Positions 24,863-34,426 of a DNA stretch of 64,000 nucleotides are shown in pieces. The DNA is from JAHRVQ01 sp051278195 (GTDB lineage Bacteria; Pseudomonadota; Gammaproteobacteria; Pseudomonadales; Azotimanducaceae). Under the pieces are notes generated by a model that worked only from the letters and a program-made list of their open reading frames with translations, was not told where the DNA came from and did no database searches. Each line of letters starts with the position of its first letter. Within the stretch, counting starts at the first letter, position 1. The stretch spans positions 1 through 64,000 of the forward strand of contig JBNMQM010000001.1 of the NCBI GenBank assembly GCA_051278195.1, given 5' to 3'. The position numbers were made by a program, and so were the translations under genes.

Positions 24863-25806
24863 AGGTCGCCATCCGGCTTTTTTTGCGCTCGAGGGTGGGC
24901 CTTATCGTAAACGTCTGCTAAATGTTGAAAGTCTAAATGGGTATAAATCTGGGTCGTAGAAATATCGGCATGCCCCAACAGCTCCTGAACCGCTCTGAGG
25001 TCACGGCTCGATTCTAGGATATGGCTGGCGAAAGAGTGGCGCAGCATATGTGGATGTAGATTACCGGGTAGTCCTCGAGCGAGCGCCCAGGCTTTTACTC
25101 GGTTCTGAACGGATCGCTGCCCTAACCGTCTACCGTTTTCGCTAAGAAACAAAGCCGCATCATCCTGGATGGTGGCATTCGTCTTTGGTAGATCTGTGCG
25201 AATAGACAGCCAGCGTTGTACAGCGGTAATCGCCGCAAGGCCGACTGGCACAATGCGTTCTTTGCGTCCCTTGCCAAGGACTCGGACCGTAGATTCATCA
25301 AGGTCGATACTGGTGATGTCAGTGCCGACCAGCTCACTCAAGCGTAAACCGGACGAATAGAACAGCTCCATAATGGCGTGGTCGCGAACGCTGTGCCATT
25401 CGGTTGTGGACGAGTCTAGGAGTTGAGCAACCTGATCGGTGTCGAGTGTATTTGGCAGTTTTTTGGGGGTTTTTGGTGTTGCGATATCGATCGCTGGGTT
25501 TACTTTCGCCTGACTTTCTCGAATTAGAAAATGATAAAACGTCCGAATGGCGGAGAGTGCTCTCTGCAAGCTCTTTCCCGAAACACCTTGTCGATGTCTT
25601 GCCGATACAAAGCCCCGAACATGGTGGCTGCTGACGCGAGCCCAGGCAACATCGTCACCCACTTGGTTGCTTTCTAGACTACTTTCTAAATAGAGCGCGA
25701 AGTTGTTTAGGTCTCTGGTGTAATTCTGAATGGTGTTCTGAGTCAGTCCCCGCTCGTCACTTAGATGTGCGAGAAACACGCCGACCAGTTCGCTGGTTGC
25801 CTGCAT
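24859..25806 (-). CDS. xerC: tyrosine recombinase XerC
   Basis: Acts with XerD at dif to resolve chromosome dimers. The 315-residue protein has the N-terminal core-binding domain (LTQNTIQNYTRDLNNFALYL) and the catalytic set: Arg in SSGLRLSELVG, His-x-x-Arg in HMLRHSFASH, His in LLGHADISTTQIYTH and Tyr in the same segment. It is in the conserved dapF-DUF484-xerC-yigB string, overlapping the stop codon of DUF484 by 1 base (TAATG). Confidence 0.95.
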   Translation of the reverse strand: MQATSELVGVFLAHLSDERGLTQNTIQNYTRDLNNFALYLESSLESNQVGDDVAWARVSSHHVRGFVSARHRQGVSGKSLQRALSAIRTFYHFLIRESQAKVNPAIDIATPKTPKKLPNTLDTDQVAQLLDSSTTEWHSVRDHAIMELFYSSGLRLSELVGTDITSIDLDESTVRVLGKGRKERIVPVGLAAITAVQRWLSIRTDLPKTNATIQDDAALFLSENGRRLGQRSVQNRVKAWALARGLPGNLHPHMLRHSFASHILESSRDLRAVQELLGHADISTTQIYTHLDFQHLADVYDKAHPRAQKKPDGDL

Positions 25807-26507
25807 TAGCCTGGGCCAGTAATAAACCGTGGAATCAATCGGGCTAACGCGTCGGCAATAAAGCCTATGAACAAAGTACCCATTCCAGGTTTGAAATAAT
25901 TAGCATCCGAACTGCCTATGGCAAGCAGTGCAAGCTGTTCGCGACCTTCGCGAACGGACATGACAACGGCAGATTTAACCTTGTCGCTTTGATGACGGAA
26001 CAGAAAGTCCTGCTCGGCTGGGCGCAGCGTGCCAAGCGTTGGTTTGGTGCTGCGAATCAGCGATGACACATATTCGTTTGCAGATGATCGCGTGATAACG
26101 TTAGTGAAGTGATTGATTTGCCTTGGTTTATCGCCAAATATCATGAGGCTGTAGGCGTTTGACTTAAAGTCTCGTTTGAAACCCTTTTCCATGTTCTTGA
26201 GAAAACTCTCCTGATCATCTGATTCGATCAAGCCCAGAATCATGTACTGGCACTTCTTAAAGACGTCGTCGTTGTGTTTGGCAGTTTTGAGGTATTCGTC
26301 CAGCCGTTTTCGAGATTCCTTGTTTCGATCCCGCAGTACTGAAACCTGTTTCTCGACGAGAGAAATAGAACCGCTTTCACCATGAGGTAAAGTGATTTCG
26401 GTCAGAAGATCATTGTGGGTAACAAAAAAGTCCGGGTTTTCTCTGAGGTAGGTTTCAACAGCCGATTCCTCTATGACAATGTCTTGTTTTTGTTTTTTTG
26501 CAGTCAT
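25806..26507 (-). CDS. DUF484 family GAF-like protein
   Basis: A 233-residue protein of the DUF484 family that always accompanies dapF and xerC in gammaproteobacteria. Visible are the typical N-terminal segment VETYLRENPDFFVTHNDLLTEITLPHG, a coiled stretch (VSVLRDRNKESRKRLDEYLKTA), and a C-terminal GAF-like domain (REGREQLALLAIGSSDANYF, GTLFIGFIADALARLIPRF). Its molecular role is unknown. The conserved operon suggests it is co-expressed with XerC. Confidence 0.88.
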   Translation of the reverse strand: MTAKKQKQDIVIEESAVETYLRENPDFFVTHNDLLTEITLPHGESGSISLVEKQVSVLRDRNKESRKRLDEYLKTAKHNDDVFKKCQYMILGLIESDDQESFLKNMEKGFKRDFKSNAYSLMIFGDKPRQINHFTNVITRSSANEYVSSLIRSTKPTLGTLRPAEQDFLFRHQSDKVKSAVVMSVREGREQLALLAIGSSDANYFKPGMGTLFIGFIADALARLIPRFITGPG

Positions 26508-26532
26508 GCTTGCCTCGTTGGCATAGTGTTCT

Positions 26533-27381
26533 CTAGATATGCAGCCGGCCTTCGTAAACTCGGCTGGCAGGTCCCGTCATCATGACAGAGGCGTTGTCCC
26601 CCGCCCAACTGACGTTCAGGTCTCCGCCCGTCAATTTGACCTTTACCATTTCGTCGAGCAGGCCGCGCAATCTTCCGGCGACTACGGCTGCGCACGCGCC
26701 AGTGCCGCAAGCTCTTGTTTCTCCTACGCCCCGTTCAAAAACTCTGAGTCGAATCTCTGAACGGGAAATGATTTGCATAAAGCCGACGTTCACGCGCTGG
26801 GGGAATCGCTCATGATTTTCAATCAACGGGCCCAGCTGGGATACCGGTGTTTGATGAAGGTCGTCCACCAACAACACGGCGTGGGGATTGCCCATGCTGA
26901 CGCTGCTGATATCGAATTGTTTGTCAGTTCCGCAGACAGGCATTGCGACCTGCAGGGGATAAGTGATCTGTGCCCGCTCTGCTATAAATGGAATATTGTC
27001 AGGCTCAAGCACCGGCGGGCCCATATCGATGGTGATGTTGCCATCAGGCTCGAGCCTCGCTTCAATTACGCCGGAGTTGGTGCTGAGTCGGATTTGAGTT
27101 TTTGTGGTTAAACCCCTGTCCCGGACAAAGCGAAGAAAACAGCGGGCGCCATTGCCACACTGCTCGGCTTCACTGCCGTCAGCATTGAAAATGCGGTAAT
27201 TGAAATCGGTATCCGGACTATTCGGCGGTTCGACGATCAGCAGTTGGTCAAAGCCGACGCCCAGCCGACGATCTGCTAGTGCTCTGATTTGCTCCTCTCT
27301 TATGGAAACGTCTTGCGATATTAGATCCAGAAGCACGAAATCATTACCTAGCCCATGCATCTTAGTAAATCTTAGTAACAT
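26533..27381 (-). CDS. dapF: diaminopimelate epimerase
   Basis: Interconverts LL- and meso-diaminopimelate for lysine and peptidoglycan. The 282-residue protein contains both catalytic Cys motifs, EQCGNGARC and ETRACGTGACAA, and starts LRFTKMHGLGNDFVLLD as in the family. It lies downstream of lysA on the same strand (56-bp gap) and 25 bp ahead of DUF484, matching the usual cluster. Confidence 0.96.
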   Translation of the reverse strand: MLLRFTKMHGLGNDFVLLDLISQDVSIREEQIRALADRRLGVGFDQLLIVEPPNSPDTDFNYRIFNADGSEAEQCGNGARCFLRFVRDRGLTTKTQIRLSTNSGVIEARLEPDGNITIDMGPPVLEPDNIPFIAERAQITYPLQVAMPVCGTDKQFDISSVSMGNPHAVLLVDDLHQTPVSQLGPLIENHERFPQRVNVGFMQIISRSEIRLRVFERGVGETRACGTGACAAVVAGRLRGLLDEMVKVKLTGGDLNVSWAGDNASVMMTGPASRVYEGRLHI

Positions 27382-27437
27382 GCCGTTAGGTTACCTTTGC
27401 TCAAAGTTAATGCAATAGAAAAGACTTAGACCAGTTG

Positions 27438-28685
27438 TTAAATAGGGTGTTCCAAGGATAGCTGATACTCAAACGTCTCTCGTTCACGCACCAGATACTG
27501 CTCGTGTCCATCTACTAATACTTCAGCAGCGCGGTTGCGGCTGTTGTAGTTCGAGCTCATGACAAATCCGTAGGCGCCGGCTGAGTCTATACAAAGCAGG
27601 TCGCCGGGCACGACATTTAGGGTGCGGTCCTTGGCAAGAAAGTCTCCGGTTTCGCACACGGGTCCAACGACATCGTAGGACTCTGGGTTGCCAGTGCCTT
27701 CAGCTCTTACAGGCCGTACACCCTGCCAGGCTTGATAAAGGGCCGGTCGAATCAGATCGTTCATTGCAGCATCGACAACACAGAAATGTTTACCTTCGTT
27801 GTCTTTAAGGTTAATCACCCGTGCCAGGAGCACGCCCGCGTTAGCGACGATGGATCGGCCGGGTTCAAACCATAACTCCTGTGGTCGCTTACCCATGTGT
27901 TGTATGACGGCGCTCGCATAAGTCTCGATATCTAGTGCAGTTTCATCTGGATGGTATTGCACGCCCATGCCACCCCCAAGATCGAGATGATGGAATTCGA
28001 TGCCTGTTGCGGTCAGATCGTCCACGAGTTGCAGGACCCTCTCAAGCGCATCCAAAAACGGAGACATGCTGAGCAACTGGGAACCAATGTGGCAATCAAT
28101 GCCGACGACTTTCAAATAGGGCGAAGCTGCGGCTTCTTGGTACATGAGTTTGGCCGTTTCGATGCTCACGCCAAATTTGTTTTCCTTAAGACCGGTTGAG
28201 ATATAGGGGTGGGTTTTGGCATCGACGTCAGGATTCACTCGAATCGACATGGGTGCAACCGTGCCCAAAGCGTTGGCACGGCTGGCGAGACTTTCCAGCT
28301 CCTGGCGACTTTCAACGTTAAAGCAGCTGATATTCATCTTAAGCGCGGCGTCTAGCTCGCTTTTTTGCTTGCCGACCCCGGAGAATACGATTCTATCGCC
28401 CTTGATGCCGAGCTTTTGCAATCGAGCCAGTTCGCCTTCTGAGACGATATCAAAGTGCGCGCCTAATTTGTCGAGTACCGATAAAACGCCCAGGTTGCTG
28501 TTGGCTTTAACCGCGTAACAAACGCGATGGGCTCTCTGGCTGAACGCGGTGGTAAATGCTTGGTACGCCTCGGTTATAGCCTTGCGGGAATAAACAAATG
28601 TAGGGGTGCCGTGCTTATCGGCAAGCGCCGAAAGTGGTACAGATTCGGCATGAAGTTCGCCGTTGACATAATTAAAGTGTGACAT
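27438..28685 (-). CDS. lysA: diaminopimelate decarboxylase
   Basis: PLP enzyme making lysine from meso-diaminopimelate. The 415-residue protein has the PLP Lys in CYAVKANSNLGVL, the HIGSQL loop, the phosphate-binding GGGMGVQY segment and the active-site Cys in GPVCETGDFLA. It is 3 bp downstream of lptM on the same strand and precedes dapF, the standard lptM-lysA-dapF order. Confidence 0.97.
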   Translation of the reverse strand: MSHFNYVNGELHAESVPLSALADKHGTPTFVYSRKAITEAYQAFTTAFSQRAHRVCYAVKANSNLGVLSVLDKLGAHFDIVSEGELARLQKLGIKGDRIVFSGVGKQKSELDAALKMNISCFNVESRQELESLASRANALGTVAPMSIRVNPDVDAKTHPYISTGLKENKFGVSIETAKLMYQEAAASPYLKVVGIDCHIGSQLLSMSPFLDALERVLQLVDDLTATGIEFHHLDLGGGMGVQYHPDETALDIETYASAVIQHMGKRPQELWFEPGRSIVANAGVLLARVINLKDNEGKHFCVVDAAMNDLIRPALYQAWQGVRPVRAEGTGNPESYDVVGPVCETGDFLAKDRTLNVVPGDLLCIDSAGAYGFVMSSNYNSRNRAAEVLVDGHEQYLVRERETFEYQLSLEHPI

Positions 28686-28688
28686 CGA

Positions 28689-28802
28689 TTATGAGCTAAC
28701 GGTGACAGTGTCAGGCTCATTGGCCTCGGGCAAAAATAGTGGGCCCTTTTGGCCGCACGCGCCGACGCAACAAAGCAATAAAAAGCAGGCCAAGATTCGC
28801 AT
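28689..28802 (-). CDS. lptM: LptM (YifL) small lipoprotein
   Basis: A 37-residue lipoprotein that in E. coli helps LptD mature with its disulfides. It starts MRILACFLLLCCVGACGQKGPL: a signal sequence, lipobox VGAC and the family hallmark CGQKGPLFLP directly after the lipidated Cys. The open frame extends upstream to 28922, but the ATG at 28802 gives the standard form. It leads the lysA-dapF group. Confidence 0.92.
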   Translation of the reverse strand: MRILACFLLLCCVGACGQKGPLFLPEANEPDTVTVSS

Positions 28803-28966
28803 GAACGAGTGACTCGAAAGAAAAGAAAGGCAGTATAGCGTTTGCTGGTTTAGCGTGAAAGGCACAAGGCAGTTATACTGCACTCGCGCGCACCAATATT
28901 GACCCAAGCCATAATTGCTCAACCTATTAGTTTTCTACCCACCGTAGTTCAAAAGGAACCGATGCC

Positions 28967-29287
28967 TTGCTGGATTCTGAATTTTATTCCATGGTCGACG
29001 AACTGACGATTCAGCTCGAAGATGAATTGGAGGTCTACCCCGAAGATCTCGATATCGAAAATGCCAGTGGTATTCTGACCATTGGATTTCCAAACGGCTC
29101 GACGATCGTGGTCAGTCGACAGATTGCGACCCACGAGATTTGGATTGCGGCAAAGTCAGGCGGCTTTCACTTAGCCAATAAAGCTGACGCTTGGGTTTGC
29201 GGTACGACCGGCGAAAGCCTTCCAGAGTTGGTTTCTCGCGTCGTTACAGAGCAGTTGGGTCGAGACGTTAGCCTGTTAGGCAATTGA
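28967..29287 (+). CDS. cyaY: frataxin-like iron-binding protein CyaY
   Basis: Modulates iron-sulfur cluster assembly and may carry iron. The 106-residue protein aligns from its first residues with E. coli CyaY (LDSEFYSMVDELTIQLED; acidic helix; LTIGFPNGSTIVVSRQ; EIWIAAKSGGFHL). The start is TTG 28967, supported by AGGA at 28954-28957 and by homology; an ATG at 28962 is out of frame. It overlaps the convergent argH by 12 bp. Confidence 0.92.
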   Translation: MLDSEFYSMVDELTIQLEDELEVYPEDLDIENASGILTIGFPNGSTIVVSRQIATHEIWIAAKSGGFHLANKADAWVCGTTGESLPELVSRVVTEQLGRDVSLLGN

Positions 29288-30664
29288 CTGTCTTGCTCGT
29301 GCAACAGCCGCCCGAACCTGGTTAGGTGCCGTACCGCCTAAATGATTTCTGGCCGACACTGAGCCCTCTAGTGTCAGCACCTCAAACACATCTGCATCAA
29401 TTAATTCTGAAGCCAATTGCAGGGTAGCGAGAGGGAGATCTGACAAATCCAGTTTTTCGCGAATACCGACGCCGACCAACTTGCCGACCACATCATGAGC
29501 ATCGCGAAATGGCAGGCCCTTTTTGACTAAATAGTCAGCAAGATCCGTTGCGGTGGCAAAGCCCTTCATTGTCGCTGCGCGCATATTGTCTGGTTTCGTC
29601 TCAATGGCGGGAACCATGTCCCCGAACGCAGTCAAACAATCGGTCAGGGTCCTAACTATATCGAAGAGGGGCTCTTTATCTTCTTGGTTGTCTTTGTTGT
29701 AAGCAAGCGGTTGAGACTTCATCAAAGTTAACAAACTTGTTAGATGTCCGTAAACTCGCCCTGTTTTGCCGCGTACCAGTTCTGGCACATCTGGGTTCTT
29801 TTTTTGCGGCATGATCGATGACCCAGTACAGAACCGATCTGGCAGCTCAATAAAGTCGAACTGGGAAGATGACCAGAGAATCATTTCTTCCGACCAACGA
29901 GACAAATGCATCATTAAGATGCTGGCGAATGACGCAAATTCAATGGCAAAATCCCGATCGCTCACCGCGTCAAGACTGTTTTCAGATATTGATTCAAAAC
30001 CCAACAAGCTGGCAGTCAGTTCGCGATCAATGGGAAAGGTAGTGCCTGCCATTGCCGCGGCCCCTAACGGCATAGTATTGGTGCGTTTGCGGCAATCGAT
30101 AAGTCGATCTTTGTCGCGCTTAAGCATCTCGTACCACGCCAGCATATGATGGCCGAAAGTAATAGGTTGGGCCACCTGGAGGTGTGTCATGCCAGGTAAA
30201 ATCGTATCGGCTTCGCGCTCGGCAAGGTCGAGCAGACCAATCTGTAGCTGTGTAATTTGATTTTCGATGTAGTCAATCTGGTCGCGCAGATAAAGTCTGA
30301 TATCCGTCGCAACTTGATCGTTGCGTGATCGACCTGTGTGTAGTTTCTTCCCAACCTCACCGATACTGTCGGTTAAGGCCTTTTCAATGTTCATGTGGAC
30401 ATCTTCAAGGCTGACAGACCATTCGAAGCTACCGGCTTCGATTCTGCTTTGAATCGCTTTTAGACCTTCGATGATTTGACCCAACTCATTCGAGGAAAGA
30501 ACGCCAACGGCCTCAAGCATCGTGGCATGGGCAATGGAGCCTTGAATGTCATACCGGTAAAGTGCGGCATCAAAGCTAATAGATGCGGTGAACTTTTCTA
30601 CAAAGGCGTCGGTCGCTTCGGTGAAACGTCCGTCCCAGAGTTTCTTATCGTCTTTCTCGGTCAT
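29276..30664 (-). CDS. argH: argininosuccinate lyase
   Basis: Cleaves argininosuccinate to arginine and fumarate. The 462-residue protein shows the superfamily signature GSSIMPQKKNPD, HTGRSRNDQVATD and the N-terminal KLWDGRFTE. ATG 30664 has AGGA close upstream; a GTG at 30676 is also in frame. It is divergent from algZ, whose start is 91 bp away, as in Pseudomonas. Confidence 0.96.
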   Translation of the reverse strand: MTEKDDKKLWDGRFTEATDAFVEKFTASISFDAALYRYDIQGSIAHATMLEAVGVLSSNELGQIIEGLKAIQSRIEAGSFEWSVSLEDVHMNIEKALTDSIGEVGKKLHTGRSRNDQVATDIRLYLRDQIDYIENQITQLQIGLLDLAEREADTILPGMTHLQVAQPITFGHHMLAWYEMLKRDKDRLIDCRKRTNTMPLGAAAMAGTTFPIDRELTASLLGFESISENSLDAVSDRDFAIEFASFASILMMHLSRWSEEMILWSSSQFDFIELPDRFCTGSSIMPQKKNPDVPELVRGKTGRVYGHLTSLLTLMKSQPLAYNKDNQEDKEPLFDIVRTLTDCLTAFGDMVPAIETKPDNMRAATMKGFATATDLADYLVKKGLPFRDAHDVVGKLVGVGIREKLDLSDLPLATLQLASELIDADVFEVLTLEGSVSARNHLGGTAPNQVRAAVARARQSIA

Positions 30665-30755
30665 TTTGTCCTGCACGCTGGAGTCTAGTTGAGGCGCGCG
30701 GAGTATATCAGCATCAGGCTATACTAGCTGCTTGCCCAGTTGCAGGAGCGCTCGA

Positions 30756-31838
30756 TTGGCGGAACGACTTTTAGAACCGTCCACCGAAATTTCTTCGGAA
30801 AAGCAGGACGAAGACTTTTTCTTACCGGATATCTGCCAAGCACAGAGCATTTTGTTTCTGGTCTTGGTGACAGAGCTTTTGGTATTCGTGTTGGTGCTGG
30901 GTAACTCCAAGTTGATCGATTTCAATTGGGCCAAAGTCGGCCTGACATCCATTTTCGTGCAGTGGATTGTGTTGGTGTCTGCTGCGGTACTCTGCAATGT
31001 CCGGCCGATGCTGCGCAATATGTCGATTGCAGCGGCAACGGCGTGCGCCTATGCCCTGATCCTTTTCCTGACCCTAATATTTAGTCTGGTCGCTGAGTGG
31101 TTCCTCAGTGAAGAGCCGCACCAGCTGACTTTCGCCATGTTTGGCAGCGTCGGGCGCAACTTAATCATCGCGGCTATAATGTCTGGGATTGCGTTTCGGT
31201 ACTTCTATCTGCAGCATCAACTGCGCAGGCAGGAGCAGGCGGAGCTCAATTCGCGAATTCAAGCGCTGCAATCCAGAATAAGACCGCATTTTTTGTTTAA
31301 TTCAATGAACATCATTGCAAGCCTAATTAGCGTTGACCCGGAAACGGCAGAAGAGGTTGTTGAAGACCTGTCGGTATTGTTTAGGGCCTCTCTCAATGAT
31401 TCCAGCGATAAGCCGGTGCCGCTCAGTGAAGAGCTATCTCTTTGCGAAAAGTATGTCCACATCGAGAGTCTGCGCTTGGATGAGCGTCTGAACGTCGAAT
31501 GGGAAGTCGAGGTCGATGAATCGGAAGTACGAATTCCATTGCTGACGCTACAGCCTTTGCTGGAGAACGCGATATACCACGGTATCCAGCCAATTCCCGA
31601 GGGAGGCACAGTTTTGGTGCGAATCCTTGCCGATGACAATCAGCTGGTCATCCATATCACCAATCCATTGCCCCAGCATCAATATTCCCATGATCAGGGC
31701 AACCGCATGGCGATCGACAATATTCGCCACCGATTGCAAGCAATCTACGGCGAGCGGGCAAGTTTGACCACATCGAACGATGGCGTCACTTTTCACACAA
31801 CCGTCAGCTATCCTTTAAAGAAGTCTTTGGAAATGTGA
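30756..31838 (+). CDS. algZ: LytS-family sensor histidine kinase AlgZ (FimS)
   Basis: Membrane kinase that pairs with AlgR. The protein (360 residues from TTG 30756, chosen because AGGAG lies at 30744-30748) has four membrane helices between about residues 25 and 145, then the His_kinase signature RPHFLFNSMNIIASLI with its phospho-acceptor His, and an ATPase domain with the N-box LQPLLENAIYHGIQP. The position between argH and algR repeats Pseudomonas. In that genus the system controls motility and exopolysaccharide; targets here are unknown. Confidence 0.92.
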   Translation: MAERLLEPSTEISSEKQDEDFFLPDICQAQSILFLVLVTELLVFVLVLGNSKLIDFNWAKVGLTSIFVQWIVLVSAAVLCNVRPMLRNMSIAAATACAYALILFLTLIFSLVAEWFLSEEPHQLTFAMFGSVGRNLIIAAIMSGIAFRYFYLQHQLRRQEQAELNSRIQALQSRIRPHFLFNSMNIIASLISVDPETAEEVVEDLSVLFRASLNDSSDKPVPLSEELSLCEKYVHIESLRLDERLNVEWEVEVDESEVRIPLLTLQPLLENAIYHGIQPIPEGGTVLVRILADDNQLVIHITNPLPQHQYSHDQGNRMAIDNIRHRLQAIYGERASLTTSNDGVTFHTTVSYPLKKSLEM

Positions 31839-31989
31839 CAGAGGTCACATTCTGAGCAAATTACCGAAGGCTTCTCTTCAATTTTGTGCAGTACGTCGCA
31901 GTTTTGTAGCGAAATGGGAGTAGTTTGTTATGTCATGGAGGGTTATCGACTCCCGGGCATTTAGACGTTGATAAAGCGAGGTCTTCACC

Positions 31990-32730
31990 ATGAGAGTGTT
32001 AGTAGTTGATGACGAAAAACTGGCCAGAGAACGGTTGGTAAGAATGGTTGGTACCCTGGATAACTACGACGTGGTCGGCGAAGCCGGTTGTGGGGACGAG
32101 GCGATCCAGAAAACATTGGACGTGGAGCCCGATATCGTGCTTCTCGACATCCGAATGCCAGGCAAAGATGGCATGGCCACAGGCAAAGAGCTGGCAGAAT
32201 TGCGGTCGCCGCCGGCGGTCGTTTTCTGCACTGCATTTGGCGAACATGCCATTGAGGCGTTCGACGTCAATGCGGCGGGATATTTGCTGAAGCCAGTGCG
32301 GCGTGAAGCGTTGATGGATACTTTGTCGAAAATTGGCAGGATTAATAAGATTCAAGCGAAAACCTTAGGTGCAGAAGATGATGAGTCTGCGCCCAAAACC
32401 AGAACGCATATCAGTGCCAAAACGCGGCGTGGTATTGAGCTGATTCCGCTCAACGACATTCGATTCTTTCAGGCTGACCATAAGTACGTCACGGTTCGGC
32501 ACGAAAGTGGAGAGGTATTGATTGACGACACCTTGCGAGATCTTGAAAACGAGTTTGGCGATAAGGTGGTTCGAATTCATCGCAACGCTTTGGTCATGAC
32601 CGATCACCTTGAAGGCCTCGAACGAGACCCGAGAGGGCATTATCGGGTCAAAATGCGGGGCGTCGAAGAGCGTCTGGACGTCAGCCGTCGTCATGTTTCT
32701 GGTCTAAGGAGGCTCGTGCAAAGTCTTTAG
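31990..32730 (+). CDS. algR: LytTR response regulator AlgR
   Basis: DNA-binding regulator with an N-terminal receiver (phospho-acceptor Asp53 in IVLLDIRMPGKDG, conserved Lys in LLKPVRREAL) and a C-terminal LytTR domain from about residue 140 (IRFFQADHKYVTVR, VRIHRNALV). Length 246 residues equals AlgR of Pseudomonas. GAGG lies 8 bases before ATG. It is separated from algZ by 151 bp and ends in a terminator, so it may have its own promoter. Confidence 0.94.
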   Translation: MRVLVVDDEKLARERLVRMVGTLDNYDVVGEAGCGDEAIQKTLDVEPDIVLLDIRMPGKDGMATGKELAELRSPPAVVFCTAFGEHAIEAFDVNAAGYLLKPVRREALMDTLSKIGRINKIQAKTLGAEDDESAPKTRTHISAKTRRGIELIPLNDIRFFQADHKYVTVRHESGEVLIDDTLRDLENEFGDKVVRIHRNALVMTDHLEGLERDPRGHYRVKMRGVEERLDVSRRHVSGLRRLVQSL

Positions 32731-32757
32731 TCGCGAGGCTGAAGGGCTTAATTCAAG

Positions 32758-32784
32758 AAAGGCGGCTATAATGCCGCTTTTTTT
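32758..32784 (+). terminator. terminator after algR with TATAAT in its loop
   Basis: AAAGGCGGC (32758-32766) pairs with GCCGCTTTT (from 32773), followed by T to 32784. The six-base loop is TATAAT, a perfect -10 hexamer, only 27 bp from the hemC start; no good -35 is seen. Confidence 0.8.
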
Positions 32785-32798
32785 GTGCGTGATTGTTT

Positions 32799-33701
32799 AT
32801 GGCTCAGGTGATTCGCCTCGCAACCCGGGAAAGTGCGCTTGCTATGTGGCAGGCGAACTTCGTCAAAAGTGCTCTAGAAGCAGCTCATCCTGGGCTTGTC
32901 GTGCAAATTGTGGGTATGACCACTCAGGGTGATCGCGACAAGCAATCGCCCTTAACCCAGTTGGGCGGTAAGGGAGTGTTTGTGAAGGAGCTTGAGGTTG
33001 CGCTCGTCGAAGGTCGCGCAGACATTGCTGTGCACTCTATGAAGGACGTGCCTTCTGTCTTCCCCGATGGGTTAGGTATTGTCGCCATTTGCGAACGAGA
33101 AGATCCGCGCGATGCCTTTCTCAGCAACAGTGCAGCATCATTTTCTGATTTGCCCAGCGGGGCCAAATTGGGCTCCTCAAGCCTCCGCAGGCGCCTCCAA
33201 CTTAAGGAAAAGCGCCCTGACCTCGACTACCTAGATGTGCGTGGTAATGTTGAAACCCGGCTTCGCAAACTCGACGATGGCGAATATGACGCAATCATTC
33301 TGGCCGTGGCGGGCCTAAAGCGGTTAGGTTTGAGCCACCGCATTACTCATCCCATAGACCCTGTGACGTCGATACCAGCCGCGGGTCAGGGTGCCGTTGG
33401 TATTGAGGCGAGGTTAGATGATGAGCAAACCCTGGCGTTTCTGGCGTCGATTAACCATGCTGACACTTTTGCCTGTGTGTCGTGTGAAAGAGCAGTTTCT
33501 ATTGGCTTGGGGGCAAGCTGTGAGCTCCCCATTGCGGCATTCGCGACGCTTTCTGAGGGTAGTATTTCCCTGCAAACTTATGTCGCCACCCAAGATCGAC
33601 ATCTTCGTGTGCAAGGACAAGCTGCCAGGAATGAAGCTATCGCCATGGCAAATGATGTGACTCGACAGTTGATAGATCAGGGCGCTGATCAACTCACGTG
33701 A
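32799..33701 (+). CDS. hemC: hydroxymethylbilane synthase (porphobilinogen deaminase)
   Basis: Links four porphobilinogen units into hydroxymethylbilane in heme synthesis. The 300-residue protein has TRESALAMWQA, KGVFVKELE, VHSMKDVP and the dipyrromethane-cofactor Cys in LGASCELPIAAF. ATG 32799 starts 14 bp after a terminator T-run and has no obvious Shine-Dalgarno. It heads the hemC-hemD-hemX-hemY operon, which continues with 4-bp GTGA overlaps. Confidence 0.96.
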   Translation: MAQVIRLATRESALAMWQANFVKSALEAAHPGLVVQIVGMTTQGDRDKQSPLTQLGGKGVFVKELEVALVEGRADIAVHSMKDVPSVFPDGLGIVAICEREDPRDAFLSNSAASFSDLPSGAKLGSSSLRRRLQLKEKRPDLDYLDVRGNVETRLRKLDDGEYDAIILAVAGLKRLGLSHRITHPIDPVTSIPAAGQGAVGIEARLDDEQTLAFLASINHADTFACVSCERAVSIGLGASCELPIAAFATLSEGSISLQTYVATQDRHLRVQGQAARNEAIAMANDVTRQLIDQGADQLT

Positions 33702-34426
33702 AAATTTTGCTGACTCGAAGTCCGGAGCAAAATGAACTGCTTTATGCAGCAATGGGTTCGACGACTGCTGAGATCATCAGCTTGCCGCTTTTACAGTCAG
33801 AGCCGTTGTTGTTAACAGAAGCCTCTAAACGCAGTGTCCTTGGTCTGGATCTATTTGACGACATCATATTCATCTCTAGAAACGCCGTGCGCTATAGCCT
33901 TGATACGCTTGAGCAATATTGGCCTCAATGGCCTATCGGCCTGAGATGGTTTGCAGTCGGGCCCGGTACTGCAGAAGCTTTGGCTTGCGCACAAGTGACG
34001 GTTATCTACCCCCAAACCGCCTCTTCGGAAGGGCTTCTTGCAATGCCTGAACTAAACAACATGGTGGGCAGAAAATGTCTGATTATGCGCGGGGAAGGCG
34101 GACGAGAAACGTTAAGGCAAGGTTTAGAAGCTCGGGATGCTGTTGTACAGTATCTTGAAACCTACCGTCGTGTGCCGATTCCATTCGCAGCAAACGCCTT
34201 GCCCGGAGATGAGGATGTGGTTGCATTGCTCTATTCTGGTGAGGCCATCGCGCATTTATTGGACGAAGGTGGTGCGGCAGTGCTCAGCTATCGTCTGATT
34301 GTCCCTTCTGAGCGTCTTCAGCGCATGGCAAATGCGCTTGGCTTTGCTAAAGTCGAGCTTGCAAATAGTCAGGAAGACCATGCAATGTTACATGTACTGC
34401 AACAAATGCAAAGGCAAATGCCGTGA
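33698..34426 (+). CDS. hemD: uroporphyrinogen-III synthase
   Basis: Cyclises hydroxymethylbilane with inversion of ring D. The family is weakly conserved, but the 242-residue protein has the expected two-domain pattern with ILLTRSPEQN at the start, DIIFISRNAVRYSL, WFAVGPGTAEAL and IMRGEGGRETL. Its GTG start overlaps the hemC stop by 4 bp and its stop overlaps hemX by 4 bp, so translation is probably coupled. Confidence 0.92.
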   Translation: MKILLTRSPEQNELLYAAMGSTTAEIISLPLLQSEPLLLTEASKRSVLGLDLFDDIIFISRNAVRYSLDTLEQYWPQWPIGLRWFAVGPGTAEALACAQVTVIYPQTASSEGLLAMPELNNMVGRKCLIMRGEGGRETLRQGLEARDAVVQYLETYRRVPIPFAANALPGDEDVVALLYSGEAIAHLLDEGGAAVLSYRLIVPSERLQRMANALGFAKVELANSQEDHAMLHVLQQMQRQMP

